NCBI GenBank assembly: GCA_947561585.1 | Contig: CANNZV010002520.1 | Span: forward strand, 31,231 to 95,230 | Reading direction: 5' to 3' | Source of the DNA: Caprella mutica | Taxonomy: Eukaryota > Arthropoda > Malacostraca > Amphipoda > Caprellidae | Length of the DNA stretch: 64,000 nt | Shown: positions 1-12,313 of the stretch, in pieces | Position numbering within the stretch: the first letter of the stretch is position 1 | Layout of the letters: each line of letters begins with the position of its first letter | The notes under the pieces: model-generated | The model's input: only the letters and a program-made list of their open reading frames with translations | What the model was told of the DNA's origin: nothing | Database searches by the model: none | Translations under genes and position numbers: made by a program

Positions 1-207
1 TGTATAAAAAATAATATGGAACATGAATGTTTAAAAAATAATGTGGAACATGAATGTATAAAAAATAATATGGAACATGAATGTATAAAAAATAATATGG
101 AACATGAATGTATAAAAAATAATATGGAACATGAATGTATAAAAAATAATATGGAACATGAATGTATAAAAAATAATATGGAACATGAATGTATAAAAAA
201 TAATATG
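1..207 (+). repeat. 27-bp minisatellite, tail of array
   Basis: About seven and a half units of 27 bp (core ATGGAACATGAATG followed by TATAAAAAATAAT). It is the right end of an array whose full-length counterpart is at 48878-50776. The unit length is a multiple of three and lacks stops in several frames, so it gives long but meaningless open frames on both strands. It lies in the intron after exon 5 of the NLR gene. Confidence 0.95.
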
Positions 208-399
208 GATTTCTTTTAATGGAAAAATAAAACAGTACAACTCCTCTATAATTAACCATCCTGATTAGTGGAGTCTTAGTAATGAATTACCCTCAATAAT
301 GAAAATAAATTAGAAAAAGGAATATAGTTTGTGACTTTGTGTAGTCTGACAAAAAATGACCATCAGTTTTCTATGCATTTCTCGACTTCTATACGGTGG

Positions 400-1431
400 T
401 AGGTAATTTGATACCCGGTAATTTGATGCCCGGTAATTTGATACCCGGTAGTTTGATACCCGGTAATTTAATCCCCGGTAATTTGATACCCGGTAATTTG
501 ATACCCGGTAATTTGATACCCGGTAATTTGATAGCCGGTAATTTGATAGCCGGTAATTTGATACCCGGTAATTTGATACCCGGTAATTTGTTTCCCGGTA
601 ATTTGATACCCGGTAATTTGTTTCCCGGTAATTTGATCCCCGGTAATTTGATGCCCGGTAATTTGATGCCCGGTAATTTGATAACCGGTTATTTGATACC
701 CGGTAATTTGTTTCCCGGTAATTTGATCCCCGGTAATTTGATACCCGGTAATTTGATACCCGGTAATTTGTTTCCCGGTAATTTGATACCCGGTAATTTG
801 ATACCCGGTAATTTGATACCCGGTAATTTGATACCCGTTAGTTTGAACCCCGGTAATTTGATACCCGGTAATTTGATACCCGTTAATTTGATACCCGGTA
901 ATTTGATACCCGGTAATTTGATACCCGTTAGTTTGAACCCCGGTAATTTGATACCCGGTAATTTGATACCCGGTAATTTGATGCCCGGTAATTTGATACC
1001 CAGTAATTTGATACCCGGTAATTTGATCCCCGGTAATTTCATCCCTGGTAATTTGATGCCTGGTAATTTGATACCCGGTAATTTGATACCCGGTAATTTG
1101 ATACCCGGTAATTTGATACCCGGTAATTTGATGCCTGGTAATTTGATGCCTGGTAATTTGATACCCGGTAATTTGATACCCGGTAATTTGATCCCCGGTA
1201 ATTTGATTCCCGGTAATTTGATGCCTGGTAATTTGATACCCGGTAATTTGATGCCCGGTAATTTGATGCCTGGTAATTTGATCCCCGTTAATTTGATCGC
1301 TGGTAATTCGATCACCGGTAAATTGATCACCGGTAATTTGATGCCCGGTAATTTGATTCCCGTTAATTTGATGCCCGGTAATTTGATCCCCGTTAATTTG
1401 ATCCCCGGTAATTTGATCCTGGTAATTTAAT
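400..1431 (+). repeat. 15-bp minisatellite (GGTAATTTGATACCC)
   Basis: About 69 tandem units of 15 bp with point variants (ATACCC, ATCCCC, ATGCCC, TTTCCC). It reads as a Gly-Asn-Leu-Ile-Pro pentapeptide only because 15 is divisible by three. The matching array in the right copy (50966-51391) has only about 28 units. It lies downstream of NLR exon 5, inside the intron predicted to lead to exon 6. Isolated inverted units of the same kind occur at about 2195-2235. Confidence 0.95.
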
Positions 1432-1755
1432 CAAAGGTAATTTAGCCCCCGGATACAGATATTATATTAAAATTCAATAATATAAAATAAAATACGATTA
1501 AGGTACTTTTACTTAACTTTGCATAAAATAGTAATGGAACAATGAAAATACTCACAATTTTATATTAATTACAAAGATTACTTTTCCATGAAAAGTTCAC
1601 TTTCCAGTTGTGTGGTTTTGGACCTTCTTCCACCTAACACGTCATATAGTGACCTAGTTATAGTTCATTATAGAGGAGTTATACTGTATGAACCCTTCTT
1701 TAATGGAACTTCATTTTTTGGATATAGAATATGGATTCTGTTTATACAATCTTAC

Positions 1756-4700
1756 GTTATGTAGTAATTGTAGGGTTTATCTGGAGCCAGATGACGTATG
1801 ATGTGGAAGGTATTTTCTTGAGCATGGGCAGGCACATCTACCAAGCCGAGGGTTGGGGGACTGTCATTCCCTCCTCTGGGTAAAGAACTCATAGTCTTGT
1901 AACTACTGGAACCACTGTACTTTACGTTGAATCCTGAGAGTAAAGATTGTCATTAGGTTGAGTAGCAATTCCTGAATACTCAACTTAGGTTATGATAGGG
2001 AATCAGAAATTTCAAAAGGCTTCATCGATATATATGTAATGTGAAATTGTCCACTATCAGAGTACTAAGAGTGTTATAGCTCTGAGACGTTGTTGTGGGT
2101 TTTTAAACCGATTTGAATAGTCCAGAAAATATATTTTGAAAGTGATTAACTAATGAATTGGATACATATTATTGACACATGGCTCACTCAAATTATCAGG
2201 GGGTCAATTTACCGGGGTCAAATTATCGGCCACGGAACAGTTCATCCCTTTATTAAAAATTAAGGAATCTAGAACATATTCAAATTTACCCAAAGAGTAA
2301 AACAGAGAATGAATTGAAATTCATTGAACGAAACTAATTCCAATTAAATTCGAAATTTGTATTAACAGCAAACCTTCGTATCAGAGTTAGACCAACATAT
2401 TACTAGACAAACCGCGTATTAGACATAGATACTTTGAAACTGTACGGGAAAAAACCTTGTAATAGACAATACACAATTTTTTGGGATCTGACAGTTATTC
2501 TAGTGTAAATATTACTAGGTTCGTCATGAATCTCTCTTCGAATAGTGAATGATAGTAACTATTCGTTTTTTTATTGCAGAGGCTGTGTTAAAAAAAACCA
2601 CGTGATGAATTACACAAAACTAGATACAGTGAATACTATGCTAAAGTGTGTGATCTTAAAGTGATAGTTTATCTATCCTAATAATTTCCCTCGTGTGTTT
2701 ATTTATTTATTTGTTTGGTGTCCGCTTTTACTCTACGGGTATTAAACATGAAGAATGTAACTATGATATGCACGGGAATATATTGATACGAATATGAGAT
2801 TTAAATTCTTATGATTTAATTCAATTTATTTATATGAATATTATCTATTGAATATAGTAGTAGATTATGCAGAAAAATAAAATGTAATTGATTTCAATTC
2901 ACTAAGAGACATACAATAAATAAATTACTATTGTAGACTACATCAACATTTTGATAGATTACTATTGTAGACCGTTATTTTTACCGGGCAAGTAGACTAG
3001 TTTAGAAAATAATTTACACCGATTTGAATATATTTTTTAACGTTCTATAAATTTGTCTGTCTAAGGAGTTTATTGCATTTTAGGACTTTGTTGTAATTTA
3101 GGACCTTATTGCAATTTAGTAGTTATGTACAGATCTCACCATAAAGTATGGATTTAGTTGACTATTTATGGGAACCACTTAATTACCGCACACTCACAGT
3201 ACATAGGTCCTGAATCGATGTGAACTTTAGAAATATCTAATTTGCTTAACATTACCTGTGTTAACACCCACTTGGCGACTACTGTGAGCCTAAGTAAGTG
3301 TCCGAGTACTGTAACGCCACCCTCTACTGGGAAAAAATATGCCATGTGGCGGATTAACGACTTCATTCCCTTCGTTGTAGCACCATAATAACTTACTGGG
3401 TAAGAGGCAGACTTCTGATAATATTTTGAGGTTCAGATCTTCCATCAGTGGAAAACTAACATACCAGAAGGACATTTTCTTTTCTTTCAGCACTTTTAGG
3501 TTTTCATTGGAGTTGATGCAACCTCGGAAAGAGCGGATCTCACAGCTGAAAAATATTACAAATTAGAGGATGATGTACATTGTAGAGTTCTACCGGTTCT
3601 AGGTATATTCCACCCCGGAAAAAATCACCCCGGATAAATTCAGTAAAGTAAACATTTTGTCACTATGGAAACTACACGAGGAAGGAAGGACTCAGACCCC
3701 CAAACACACCGCTAACGTAACATTGGGTGAATGTGTATTTAGCAATAACATAGAGTGGGATTTACAGGTGTGATCTTTGCAGGTGTGATCTTTACAGGTG
3801 TGATCTTGACAGGTGTGATCTTTACTGGTGTGATTAATTCAGGGGGGATTTTTACAGGTGTGATTTACAGGTGTGATCTTTGCAGTTGTGAATTTTACAG
3901 GTATGATTTTTACAGGTGTAATTTTCACAGGTGCAAGTATAACAGGTGTAAGTTTTAAAGGTTTAAGTTTTACAGGTGTAAGTTTTACAGGTGTAAGTTT
4001 TACAGGTGTAAGTTTTACAGGTGTAAGTTTTACAGGTGTAAGTTTTACAGGTGTAAGTTTTGCAGGTGTAAGTTTTACAGGTGTAAGTTTTACAGGTGTA
4101 AATGTTACAGGTGTAAGTGTTACAGGTGTAAGTTTTACATGTGTAAGTTTTGCAGGTGTAAGTTTTACAGGTGTAAGTTTTACAGGTGTAAGTTTTACAG
4201 GTGTGATTTTACAGGTGTGATTTTACAGGTGTGATTTTACAGGTGTGATTTTACAGGTGTGATTTTCACAGGTGTAATTTTCACAGGTGTAAGTATAACA
4301 GGTGTAAGTTTTACAGGTTTAAGTTTTACAGGTGTAAGTTTTACAAGTGTAAGTTTTACAGGTGTAAGTTTTACAGGTGTAAGTTTTACAGGTGTAAGTT
4401 TTACAGGTGTAAGTTTTACAGGTGTAAGTTTTACAGGTGTAGTTTTACAGGTGTAAGTTTTACAGGTGTAAGTTTTACAGATGTACTTTTTACAGGTGTA
4501 AGTTTCACAGGTGTAATTTCTACAGGTGTGATTTTACAGATGTGAATTTTACAGGTATGATTTTTATAGGTGTGATTTTCACAGGTGTGAGTTTTATTGA
4601 GATGAGTTTTACCGGGATGAGTTTTACCGGGATGAGTTTTACCGGGATGAGTTTTACCGGGATGAGTTTTACCGGGATGAGTTTTACCGGGATGAGTTTT

Positions 4701-7700
4701 ACGTAGGTGATTTTACCGGAATGATTTATACATTGAGATTTTTACGGGGTGAAATATACCGGCCATCAAATTTACCTTTTTACCGAACAAAGCCAGCAAC
4801 ATCTCAGTTACCTGACACTCAATTAGGCACACAGTTCTCGGAAAGTGGGTGTTAACACAGGTAATGATTGGCCAATTACAATTTTCTAAAAGTCAGATTG
4901 GTTCATAATCTACGTTAACGTTCATTTTCCAACAACTGTGAGTGTCCGATATTGGAGTTGTTACTTATATTGCAATTAAATAAAACTGAGATAAAAATTT
5001 ACAAAGAGTGAATTTATTTGAATGGAAAACTAATGTTGAGGGAAATTCAAATATAGTTTGGTAATTAAGTACTTAACCAATATTATATTAAATTAAATTA
5101 TTAGCTAATTTATTTATATAATTAACTAATAATTAATTTAATTAACTAATCTAATTATTGCAAACTTACTTCATTTCACGAAGATCCCTAAACATTTCAT
5201 CACTCAGGGGCTGAAAATTTTCAAAACTTTGCATACAATACAAATTGATTCTCTTGGGTGGAGGAGATGCATTCAGTGACTTTGATAAGAATTCTCTTCT
5301 CTTATCAAGTTTCAAACATTTTTTAAGAACAGTCAATTGACTTGCAGAAGATATCATATAGTCATCACTTGCATCAACATAGGCAGAAAACATTTCCACA
5401 GTTGTTTCATTATAATTTGCACTGCTAATTAAATCGAGATAGTAATTGACAGGTAGTCTAATAAATTCTGTCATGACTATTTTTGCAGATGTTGAAATTC
5501 TGGACACTGTTCTTTCTGACCACATCTGGAGAATGAGGAGCCGCAGGAGATTTTCGTACCTGTAGGAAATCCAACAAAATATATAATTAGTTTTTTACGA
5601 ATATAGATTAGTTGAAAAGAGACATTATACATTAAAAATATTTGAAACAATAATGAAAATCGAATATATAAAAAGTTGAATCTCTCTTTAAAATAAAGAT
5701 AAATTATTGCATCAAACAATGTTTATAATTTATCAAACTCTTAGATAATAATATGGAAATTTGAATTATTTGTATTGACTGTAAATAGATATTGTATGAA
5801 TGTTCTTCACCGTAAGAGTTCATCCCTATTGGAATATTATTTGTATTGACTGTAAATAGATATTGTATGAATGTTCTTCACCGTAAGAGTTGATCCCTAT
5901 TGGAATATTATTTGTATTGACTGTAAATAGATGTTGTATGAATGTTCTTCACCGTAAAAATTCATCCCTAGTGGAATATTATTTGTATTGACTGTAAATA
6001 GATATTGTATGAATGTTCTTCACCGTAAGAGTTGATCCCTATTGGAATATTATTTGTATTGACTGTAAATAGATGTTGTATGAATGTTCTTCACCGTAAA
6101 AATTCATCCCTAGTGGAATATTATTTGTATTGACTGCAAATAGATATTGTATGAATGTTCTTCACCGTAAGAATTCATTCCTAGTGGAATATTATTTGTT
6201 GATGGAAATTATGAATTTTATCTAACAAATATAACTTTCCTATTCAAACCAAATATGGTATTATTTTTGACTAACCTGTCCATTTTATCTGAAACATTTT
6301 TATCGTTGATGTTCAATCCAAGTTTTTCAAGGAATTGTTCCAGAGTTACTTCACTAGTAGCAGGAACCTCAGCAAAGTCTCTGGAAAGCTTTTTCACCGA
6401 GAGATATTCCTGGATTGACAGATGCTGGAAATGATATTGTTTTACATCATTGAAATTCATTGACATCTCAGGAGTGAGAACACAAGATAGATTCTTTTCA
6501 ATGTTTTTCACATCGGGACATCTTTGTCGACAATCTTTAAGAAGGTTCGAATAGTTATCTTTAGTAATATAATACTGATTTAGGTTATACCCTTTCAAAC
6601 TGTATTCGGTTAGTATCATCATGATGGTGTTTGAATTAACTATAGCATCTGAACTACTGTCTTGATTTAGTTTTTTCTCTATTTGGTATTCCAAAGAGTT
6701 GTACAGGGCTTTGTAGATATCTATCTCATTTAGAATTTTGCAGTCATAGTCCCTGTCAACGAATAAAGAACTGAATAGTGCCAGAAGAAGAGGAGTAGTG
6801 AAAATGTCTCGGCAGTTTTTATTTAATTGCCGATAACATTTCACTACATCGCTCTCGTTACAATTTGGTAGTTTATTGCTGAAAGCCTTCAGATAGTCAA
6901 TTTGGATTGTAGTGTCCACTATATTTTCAACTGCAAAGGAATCATATTGAATTGGCCTGCTATTTAAATCCTCCTGAACATGGAAGGCGGCCTGTACTCG
7001 ACTTGTTATAATACACGTACCGGTCTGAATCCCATCACAATACAATATGGCATCATTGACCAGAACCTTTGAAATCTGATTAGATTCGTCATAACCATCG
7101 ATGAGGAAGACCACGCCATCAAGAAGTCGAAGAGCATCCAACACCTCATCTTTTTCGAAACAGGAGAAATATTTTGGAAAAACTGCTTTCAAATATTCTC
7201 CAAGATTAGAAAAGTTATCTGTTCTGCAAGATATGTAAAGCGGCAGATGGAATTTGCCTAAATTGACGAATTTAGAATTAGGATTCTTAGCGAGGATCTC
7301 TCTGTATATCATTCTCAAAAGGGTTGTCTTTCCTGAACCCGGTGAACCATTAAAAATAGCCACATTTTCGGATAAATTATCAAATATTTCATTACAATGA
7401 AATGATTTTTTATTATCACTCGCTTCATTTGTAATTAACATTCTCATCAAAATCTCATCTATGCCAATACTCACGTTGGAAAAACCAGCCAAAGGTATTG
7501 AAATTTTCTTAGATTTCTCTCTGAGCATTTTTAGACAATCTTTCTCCAGCAGATCTTTAATAATTCTGATCCTTGAATTACGATCCTTTGTTTTCTCAAT
7601 GATTGTTGAAAATTCAGAATCAAACTCATCTTTGATATCTTTCACTCTTGAAATATCAGTTATAGCATACAGTTTACAAAAAGCGTCAATGCACGCATGA

Positions 7701-8161
7701 ATGTCATTCTGCAATTCTTGGAACCAGTTTTTGTCTTTTGCTCTCAGTGGCTCATGACTGAAGTCATTTCTCATGTCTTTCACTTTTTTCAAGCAGGACT
7801 CAACACTATTTGGATCTTTGAGCTTATCATTGTAATCCGCTGTACCAGGACTAGATATCTTCTCGTAGCAGATTATAGGAAGTAATTCATGGAGAAAAGT
7901 TACATCAAGATTATCAAGATTAGTTTGGTCGAGTTTGCTCTGGTTTTTAGTTATCCAGTTGTTACGGTTTCTATTTGTACTGTAGATTTTGGATTTGGTG
8001 AATAAATCTTCATCGTTCAAGTACTGTCCTATCGTTTGAGTATCGGTTTTGGTCCAAACCAGGTTTATAAATTTAGTATAGAGTAGAGGTGCGCATTTAT
8101 TCATAGCCGCACAATTTCTTAGAAGGTAAATGTAGTCATCGGGAATACCCGCCACTGCCAT
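1756..8161 (-). CDS. HEPN-NACHT NLR-type protein, left copy (3' exons outside window)
   Basis: Putative STAND-class NTPase sensor. The exon model on the minus strand is 8161-6276, 5559-5170, 3545-3397, 1971-1926 and 1875-1756. All junctions have AG acceptors, GT donors and compatible phases (2, 2, 1, 2, 2). The first exon starts at the ATG nearest the conserved upstream AAGCAAGTC-type leader. An RNDFSH motif (R131-H136) fits the RxxxxH signature of HEPN ribonuclease folds; the region resembles DZIP3-like HEPN. NACHT follows: Walker A GSPGSGKTT (272-280), Walker B VVFLIDGYDE (350-359), sensor CIITSR (383-388). The C-terminal exons have no family I recognise. About 863 residues are present; the final two exons, by analogy with the right copy, lie left of position 1. 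Function in innate sensing is inference from domain architecture. Confidence 0.8.
1876..3396 (-). other. Introns 3 and 4 of the left NLR gene
   Basis: The interval holds a tiny intron (1876-1925, 50 bp), the 46-bp exon 1971-1926, and a 1.4-kb AT-rich intron. At 2195-2235 the sequence has single inverted units of the 15-bp CCCGGTAATTTGA repeat family. At 3060-3120 there are a few TTGCAATTTAGGAC units that are expanded to an 18-bp array in the right copy. No other coding signal was seen. Confidence 0.6.
3171..3325. mobile_element. MITE-like element, family 1 (about 155 bp)
   Basis: It has imperfect inverted ends (left CCACTTAATTACCGCACACTC, right about GTGTCCGAGTACTGTAACG). A related copy is at 4795-4964, another at 47605-47777, and duplicate copies at 53211-54355 and 55372-55541. 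The shared core reads AAGTGGGTGTTAACACAGG. The match at its right end to a plausible splice acceptor and donor is a by-product of the element, not a conserved exon. Confidence 0.6.
3763..4720 (+). repeat. 15-bp minisatellite (TTTTACAGGTGTAAG) in NLR intron 2
   Basis: About 64 units of 15 bp. The dominant unit joins TTTTACAG to GTGTAAG. The right part (4590-4705) switches to the related 15-mer GATGAGTTTTACCGG. The array lies in the intron between NLR exons 2 and 3, antisense to the gene. The counterpart at 54806-55290 is about half as long and has mostly the second variant. Open frames here are artefacts of the unit length. Confidence 0.95.
4795..4964. mobile_element. MITE-like element, family 1 copy
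   Basis: Inverted ends GTTACCTGACACTCAATTAG (left) and about CACTCACAGTTGTTGG when the right end is read on the other strand. The internal AAGTGGGTGTTAACACAGG core is shared with the copies at 3171 and 47605. It sits in NLR intron 2, beside the 15-bp array. Confidence 0.6.
5768..6197 (+). repeat. 71-bp minisatellite in NLR intron 1, six units
   Basis: Units start with TGTATTGACTGTAAATAGAT at 5771, 5842, 5913, 5984, 6055 and 6126, giving an exact 71-bp period. The right copy has eleven units (56329-57107). The array abuts the 3' end of the NACHT exon; the donor is at 6275. Confidence 0.95.
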
Positions 8162-8590
8162 TTTGAAGCAAGTCTTGTGTCACGTTTATTATCTTTCAAA
8201 ATAAATCAAATAATTTATTAAAATAAACCTGTAAATTAAAAAATGAGATTAAACAGAAAATCTGAAATATTTTTCAAAAATAATTTTTAGATTTGAAAAT
8301 ATAATCTAACTGAGTATATCGTAGTTTTTGACATTCTAAACTTTAGTAACTTCCTTAATATTAGTTGGTTTTAAATTAATCTCAAGCCTTTCGATTTTAT
8401 ATATCATATACGTATCTATGTTAATTGTCACAGATAATGTTACGAGTTGAGTTGTGGAACAGAACTCAACGTGTATATTCACCGTCATTTAGTAAGTAAA
8501 ATCACCGAGTTAGCTCTAAGAATAACCTTCGCGCAATGACAAAAATAATCACCCTCACTCCTTGCTTACCTGTTCTTAAACTATGTCTAT
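8162..8590. other. Upstream region of the left NLR gene
   Basis: About 430 bp of AT-rich unique sequence before the NLR start codon, conserved in the right copy (59074-59493). It should hold the promoter and 5' leader. I found no convincing TATA box or upstream exon. Its preservation shows that the duplication includes the likely regulatory region. Confidence 0.45.
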
Positions 8591-11223
8591 AAGTAAACCT
8601 CAATCTAAAGTAAACCTCAATTTAGAGTAAACCTTAATTTAAAGTAAACCTTAATTTAAAGTAAACCTCAATTTAAAGTAAACCTTAATTTAAAGTAAAC
8701 CATAATTTAAAGTAAACCTTAATTCAAATTAAATCTTAATTTAAAGTAAACCATAATTTAAAGTAAACCTTAATTTAAAGTAAACCCAAATTTGAAGTAA
8801 ACCTTAATTTAAGGTAAACCTTAATTTAAAGTAAACCTTAATTTAAAATAAATCTTAATTTAAAGTAAATCTTGATTTAAAGTAAACCTTAATTTGAAGT
8901 AAACCTTAATCTAAAGTAAACCTTAATTTAAAGTAAACCCCAATTTGAAGTAAACCTCAATTTAAAGTAAACCTTAATCTAAAGTAAACCTCCATTTAAA
9001 GTAAACCTCAATTTAAAATAAAACTTAATTTGAAGTAAACCTCAATTTAAAGTTAACCTCAATTTAAAGTAAACCTCAATTTAAAGTAAACCTTAATTCA
9101 AATTAAATCTTAATTTAAAGTAAACCATAATTTAAAGTAAACCTTAATTTAAAGTAAACCCAAATTTGAAGTAAAACTTAATTTAAGGTAAACCTTAATT
9201 TAAAGTAAACCTTAATTTAAAATAAATCTTAATTTAAAGTAAATCTTGATTTAAAGTAAACCTTAATTTGAAGTAAACCTTAATCTAAAGTAAACCATAA
9301 TTTAAAGTAAACCCCAATTTGAAGTAAACCTCAATTGAAAGTAAACCTTAATCTAAAGTAAACCTCCATTTAAAGTAAACCTCAATTTAAAATAAAACTT
9401 AATTTAAAGTAAACCTCAATTTAAAGTTAACCTCAATTTAAAGTAAACCTTAATTTAAAGTAAACCCCAATTTAAAGTAAACTTAAATTTTAAGTAAACC
9501 TTAATTTATTTAAACCTCAATTTAAAGTAAACCCTAATTTAAAGTAAAACTTAATTTAAAGCAAACCTCAATTTAAAGTAAACCTTAATCTAAAGTAAAC
9601 CTCAATCTAAAGTAAACCTCAATCTAAAGTAAACCTCAATCTAAAGTAAACCTCAATCTAAAGTAAATCCTAATTTAAAGTAAACCTTAATTTAAAGTAA
9701 ACCTTAATTTGAAGTAAACCTTAATTTAAAGTAAACCTTAATTTAAAGTAAACCTTAATTTGAAGTAAATCTTAATTTAAAGTAAACCTTAATTTAAAGT
9801 AAACCTTAATTTAAAGTAAACCTTAATTTAAAGTAAACTTTAATTTAAAGTAAACCTTTATTTAAAGTAAACCTTAATTTAAAGTAAACCTTAATTTAAA
9901 GTAAACCTTAATTTGAAGTAAACCTCAATTTAAAGTTAACCTCAATTTAAAGTAAACCTCAATTTAAAGTAAACCTTAATTCAAATTAAATCTTAATTTA
10001 AAGTAAACCATAATTTAAAGTAAACCTTAATTTAAAGTAAACCCAAATTTGAAGTAAACCTTAATTTAAGGTAAACCTTAATTTAAAGTAAACCTTAATT
10101 TAAAATAAATCTTAATTTAAAGTAAATCTTGATTTAAAGTAAACCTTAATTTGAAGTAAACCTCAATTTAAAGTAAACCTTAATCTAAAGTAAACCTTAA
10201 TTTAAAGTAAACCCCAATTTGAAGTAAACCTCAATTTAAAGTAAACCTTAATCTAAAGTAAACCTCCATTTAAAGTAAACCTCAATTTAAAATAAAACTT
10301 AATTTAAAGTAAACCTCAATTTAAAGTTAACCTCAATTTAAATTAAACCTTAATTTAAAGTAAACCCCAATTTAAAGTAAACTTAAATTTTAAGTAAACC
10401 TTAATTTATTTAAACCTCAATTTAAAGTAAACCCTAATTTAAAGTAAAACTTAATTTAAAGCAAACCTCAATCTAAAGTAAACCTCAATCTAAAGTAAAC
10501 CTTAATTTAAAGTAAACCTTAATTTGAAGTAAACCTTAATTTAAAGTAAACTTTAATTTAAAGTAAACCTTAATTTGAAGTAAATCTTAATTTAAAGTAA
10601 ATCTTAATTTAAAGTAAACCTTAATTTAAAGTAAACCTTAATTTAAAGTAAACCTTAATTTAAAATAAACCTTAATTTAAAGTAAACCTTAATTTAAAGT
10701 AAACCATAATTTAAAGTAAACTTTAATTTAAGTAAACCTTAATTTATAGTAAACCTTAATATAAAGTAAACCTTAATTTAAAGTAAATCTTAATTTAAAG
10801 TAAACCTTAATTTAAAGTAAACCTTAATTTAAAGTAAACCTTAATTTAAAATAAACCTTAATTTAAAGTAAACCTTAATTTAAAGTAAACCTTAATTTAA
10901 AGTAAACCTAAATTTAAAGTAAACCTTAATTTAAAATAAACCTTAATTTAAAGCAAACCTTAATTCAAAGTAAACCTTAATTCAAAGTAAACCTTAATTT
11001 AAAGTAAACCTTAATATAAAGTAAACCTCAATTTAAAGTAAACCTTAATTTAAAGTAAACCTTAATTTGAAGTAAACCTTAATTTACTATAAAACTTAAT
11101 TTAAAGTAAACCTTAATTTAAAGTAAACCTTAATTTAAAGTAAACCTTAATTTTAAGTAAACCTTAATTTAAAGTAAACCTTAATTTAAAGTAAACCTTA
11201 ATTTAAAGTAAACCTTAATACAA
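8591..11223 (+). repeat. 17-bp satellite (TAATTTAAAGTAAACCT), 2.6 kb
   Basis: About 155 tandem units of 17 bp. Higher-order structure is visible: the rare variant AATTCAAATTAAATCT occurs at 8721, 9095 and 9979. The spacings are 374 and 884 bp, exactly 22 and 52 units, so blocks of units were copied together. The equivalent array in the right copy spans 59494-62415 with a different internal block structure. Confidence 0.95.
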
Positions 11224-11774
11224 TAAGATACTCTTAAAAGTACTTTAAGTTTTCTATTTATGGGAAATTGTAGTCTGCAACTCATTTGAAATAAAATAAA
11301 ATCATTCGTCCGGGAACGGAAAATTCCGTAACGGAACGTTCTGTAGCGTCTTGTCACTATATATGATATACCAAGTGATACGCAGACTAAAATAATAAAT
11401 TTCTTAACTCTTGAGATTGTTTAAAACCAACCGAAATGAAATCGAACCAATGGTAAGGATGTTAGTAAAGATTATAATGAGGAACACTATGATTATACTT
11501 TGCATATAAACTCATCAACTGTTTACCTACACAAAATGTAACTATTTATCGAAAATATCAATACTGTATGATAGGAATTGGTCTATTACATACACTATAA
11601 AGTAACAGGTAACACAATACACCTATAAAATGGTAGAATGATCTAATATTAACTTTTTTGGTAGTATTTGTTAGATAAAATAGCAAAATAATTAACTATA
11701 CACTCTCACTGAACAGACTCAACCGACTGAACTAAACGTGTCCTTGAATTGCTACCTCAATGCCTTAAAAATAA
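11224..11774. other. Unique AT-rich spacer
   Basis: Unique sequence shared with the right copy (62416-62966) at high identity. I see no open reading frame, RNA gene or clear repeat in it. Confidence 0.5.
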
Positions 11775-12027
11775 ACACAGTAGTGACAATAGAGTGAGTG
11801 ACGTCATCAGAGCAACACACTTCAGTACCAATTCAGGGACTTAGAACAACTGAATAGATCTATTACTGTTATAATAACTAATGAGTTTCTATAGCTTTAC
11901 TCACTCTGATTAGGTTAATATTTCTATATCTTTTGTTTCTTCAATGAATTTGTATTATTGTATCATATTAAACTGTTGCCCTCGTGACGTCACGTACACC
12001 AAACACCTCCATTGTCTCTACAGTGTC
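11775..12027. mobile_element. MITE-like inverted repeat carrying TGACGTCA sites
   Basis: The left arm ACACAGTAGTGACAATAGAG with GTGACGTCAT is inverted at the right end (CGTGACGTCAC, then CATTGTCTCTACAGTGT). A duplicate copy lies at 62967-63219. A related, longer element with the same palindromic TGACGTCA near each end is at 35668-36135. Confidence 0.6.
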
Positions 12028-12313
12028 TATAGTATAACGTAGGATAACAACGGAAAAGAAAAATTAATAGAAAATTGCGGTTAAGATAGAAAACTTTGAA
12101 TGGGAGACTGTCCTTTTATGTTAATTTTCAGTATGTACGTAATGACAACTTAAAAATTACAAAAAATTAAAATAGTTTTTGACAAATATATAATCATGGA
12201 ATTTTTTTTTTTCATTTTCCACTATATTTTAAGGAAAATCATTTGACTATTATTACAAAATAATTTATAAATTAGGGATTCAAAATTAAAAATTTTCAAT
12301 TCAAATTGCCTGT

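Noticed and set aside
396..1430. 344-codon Gly-Asn-Leu-Ile-Pro repeat frame, resembling pentapeptide or collagen-like proteins
   Set aside because: The 15-bp array is intronic to the NLR gene, both strands are open, and the right copy has a very different length and start.
3166..3366. Candidate NLR exon (VTVLGHLLRLTVVAKWVLTQ) with plausible splice sites
   Set aside because: It lies inside a family 1 MITE and the right copy has it interrupted by a 991-bp insertion; the model is in phase without it.
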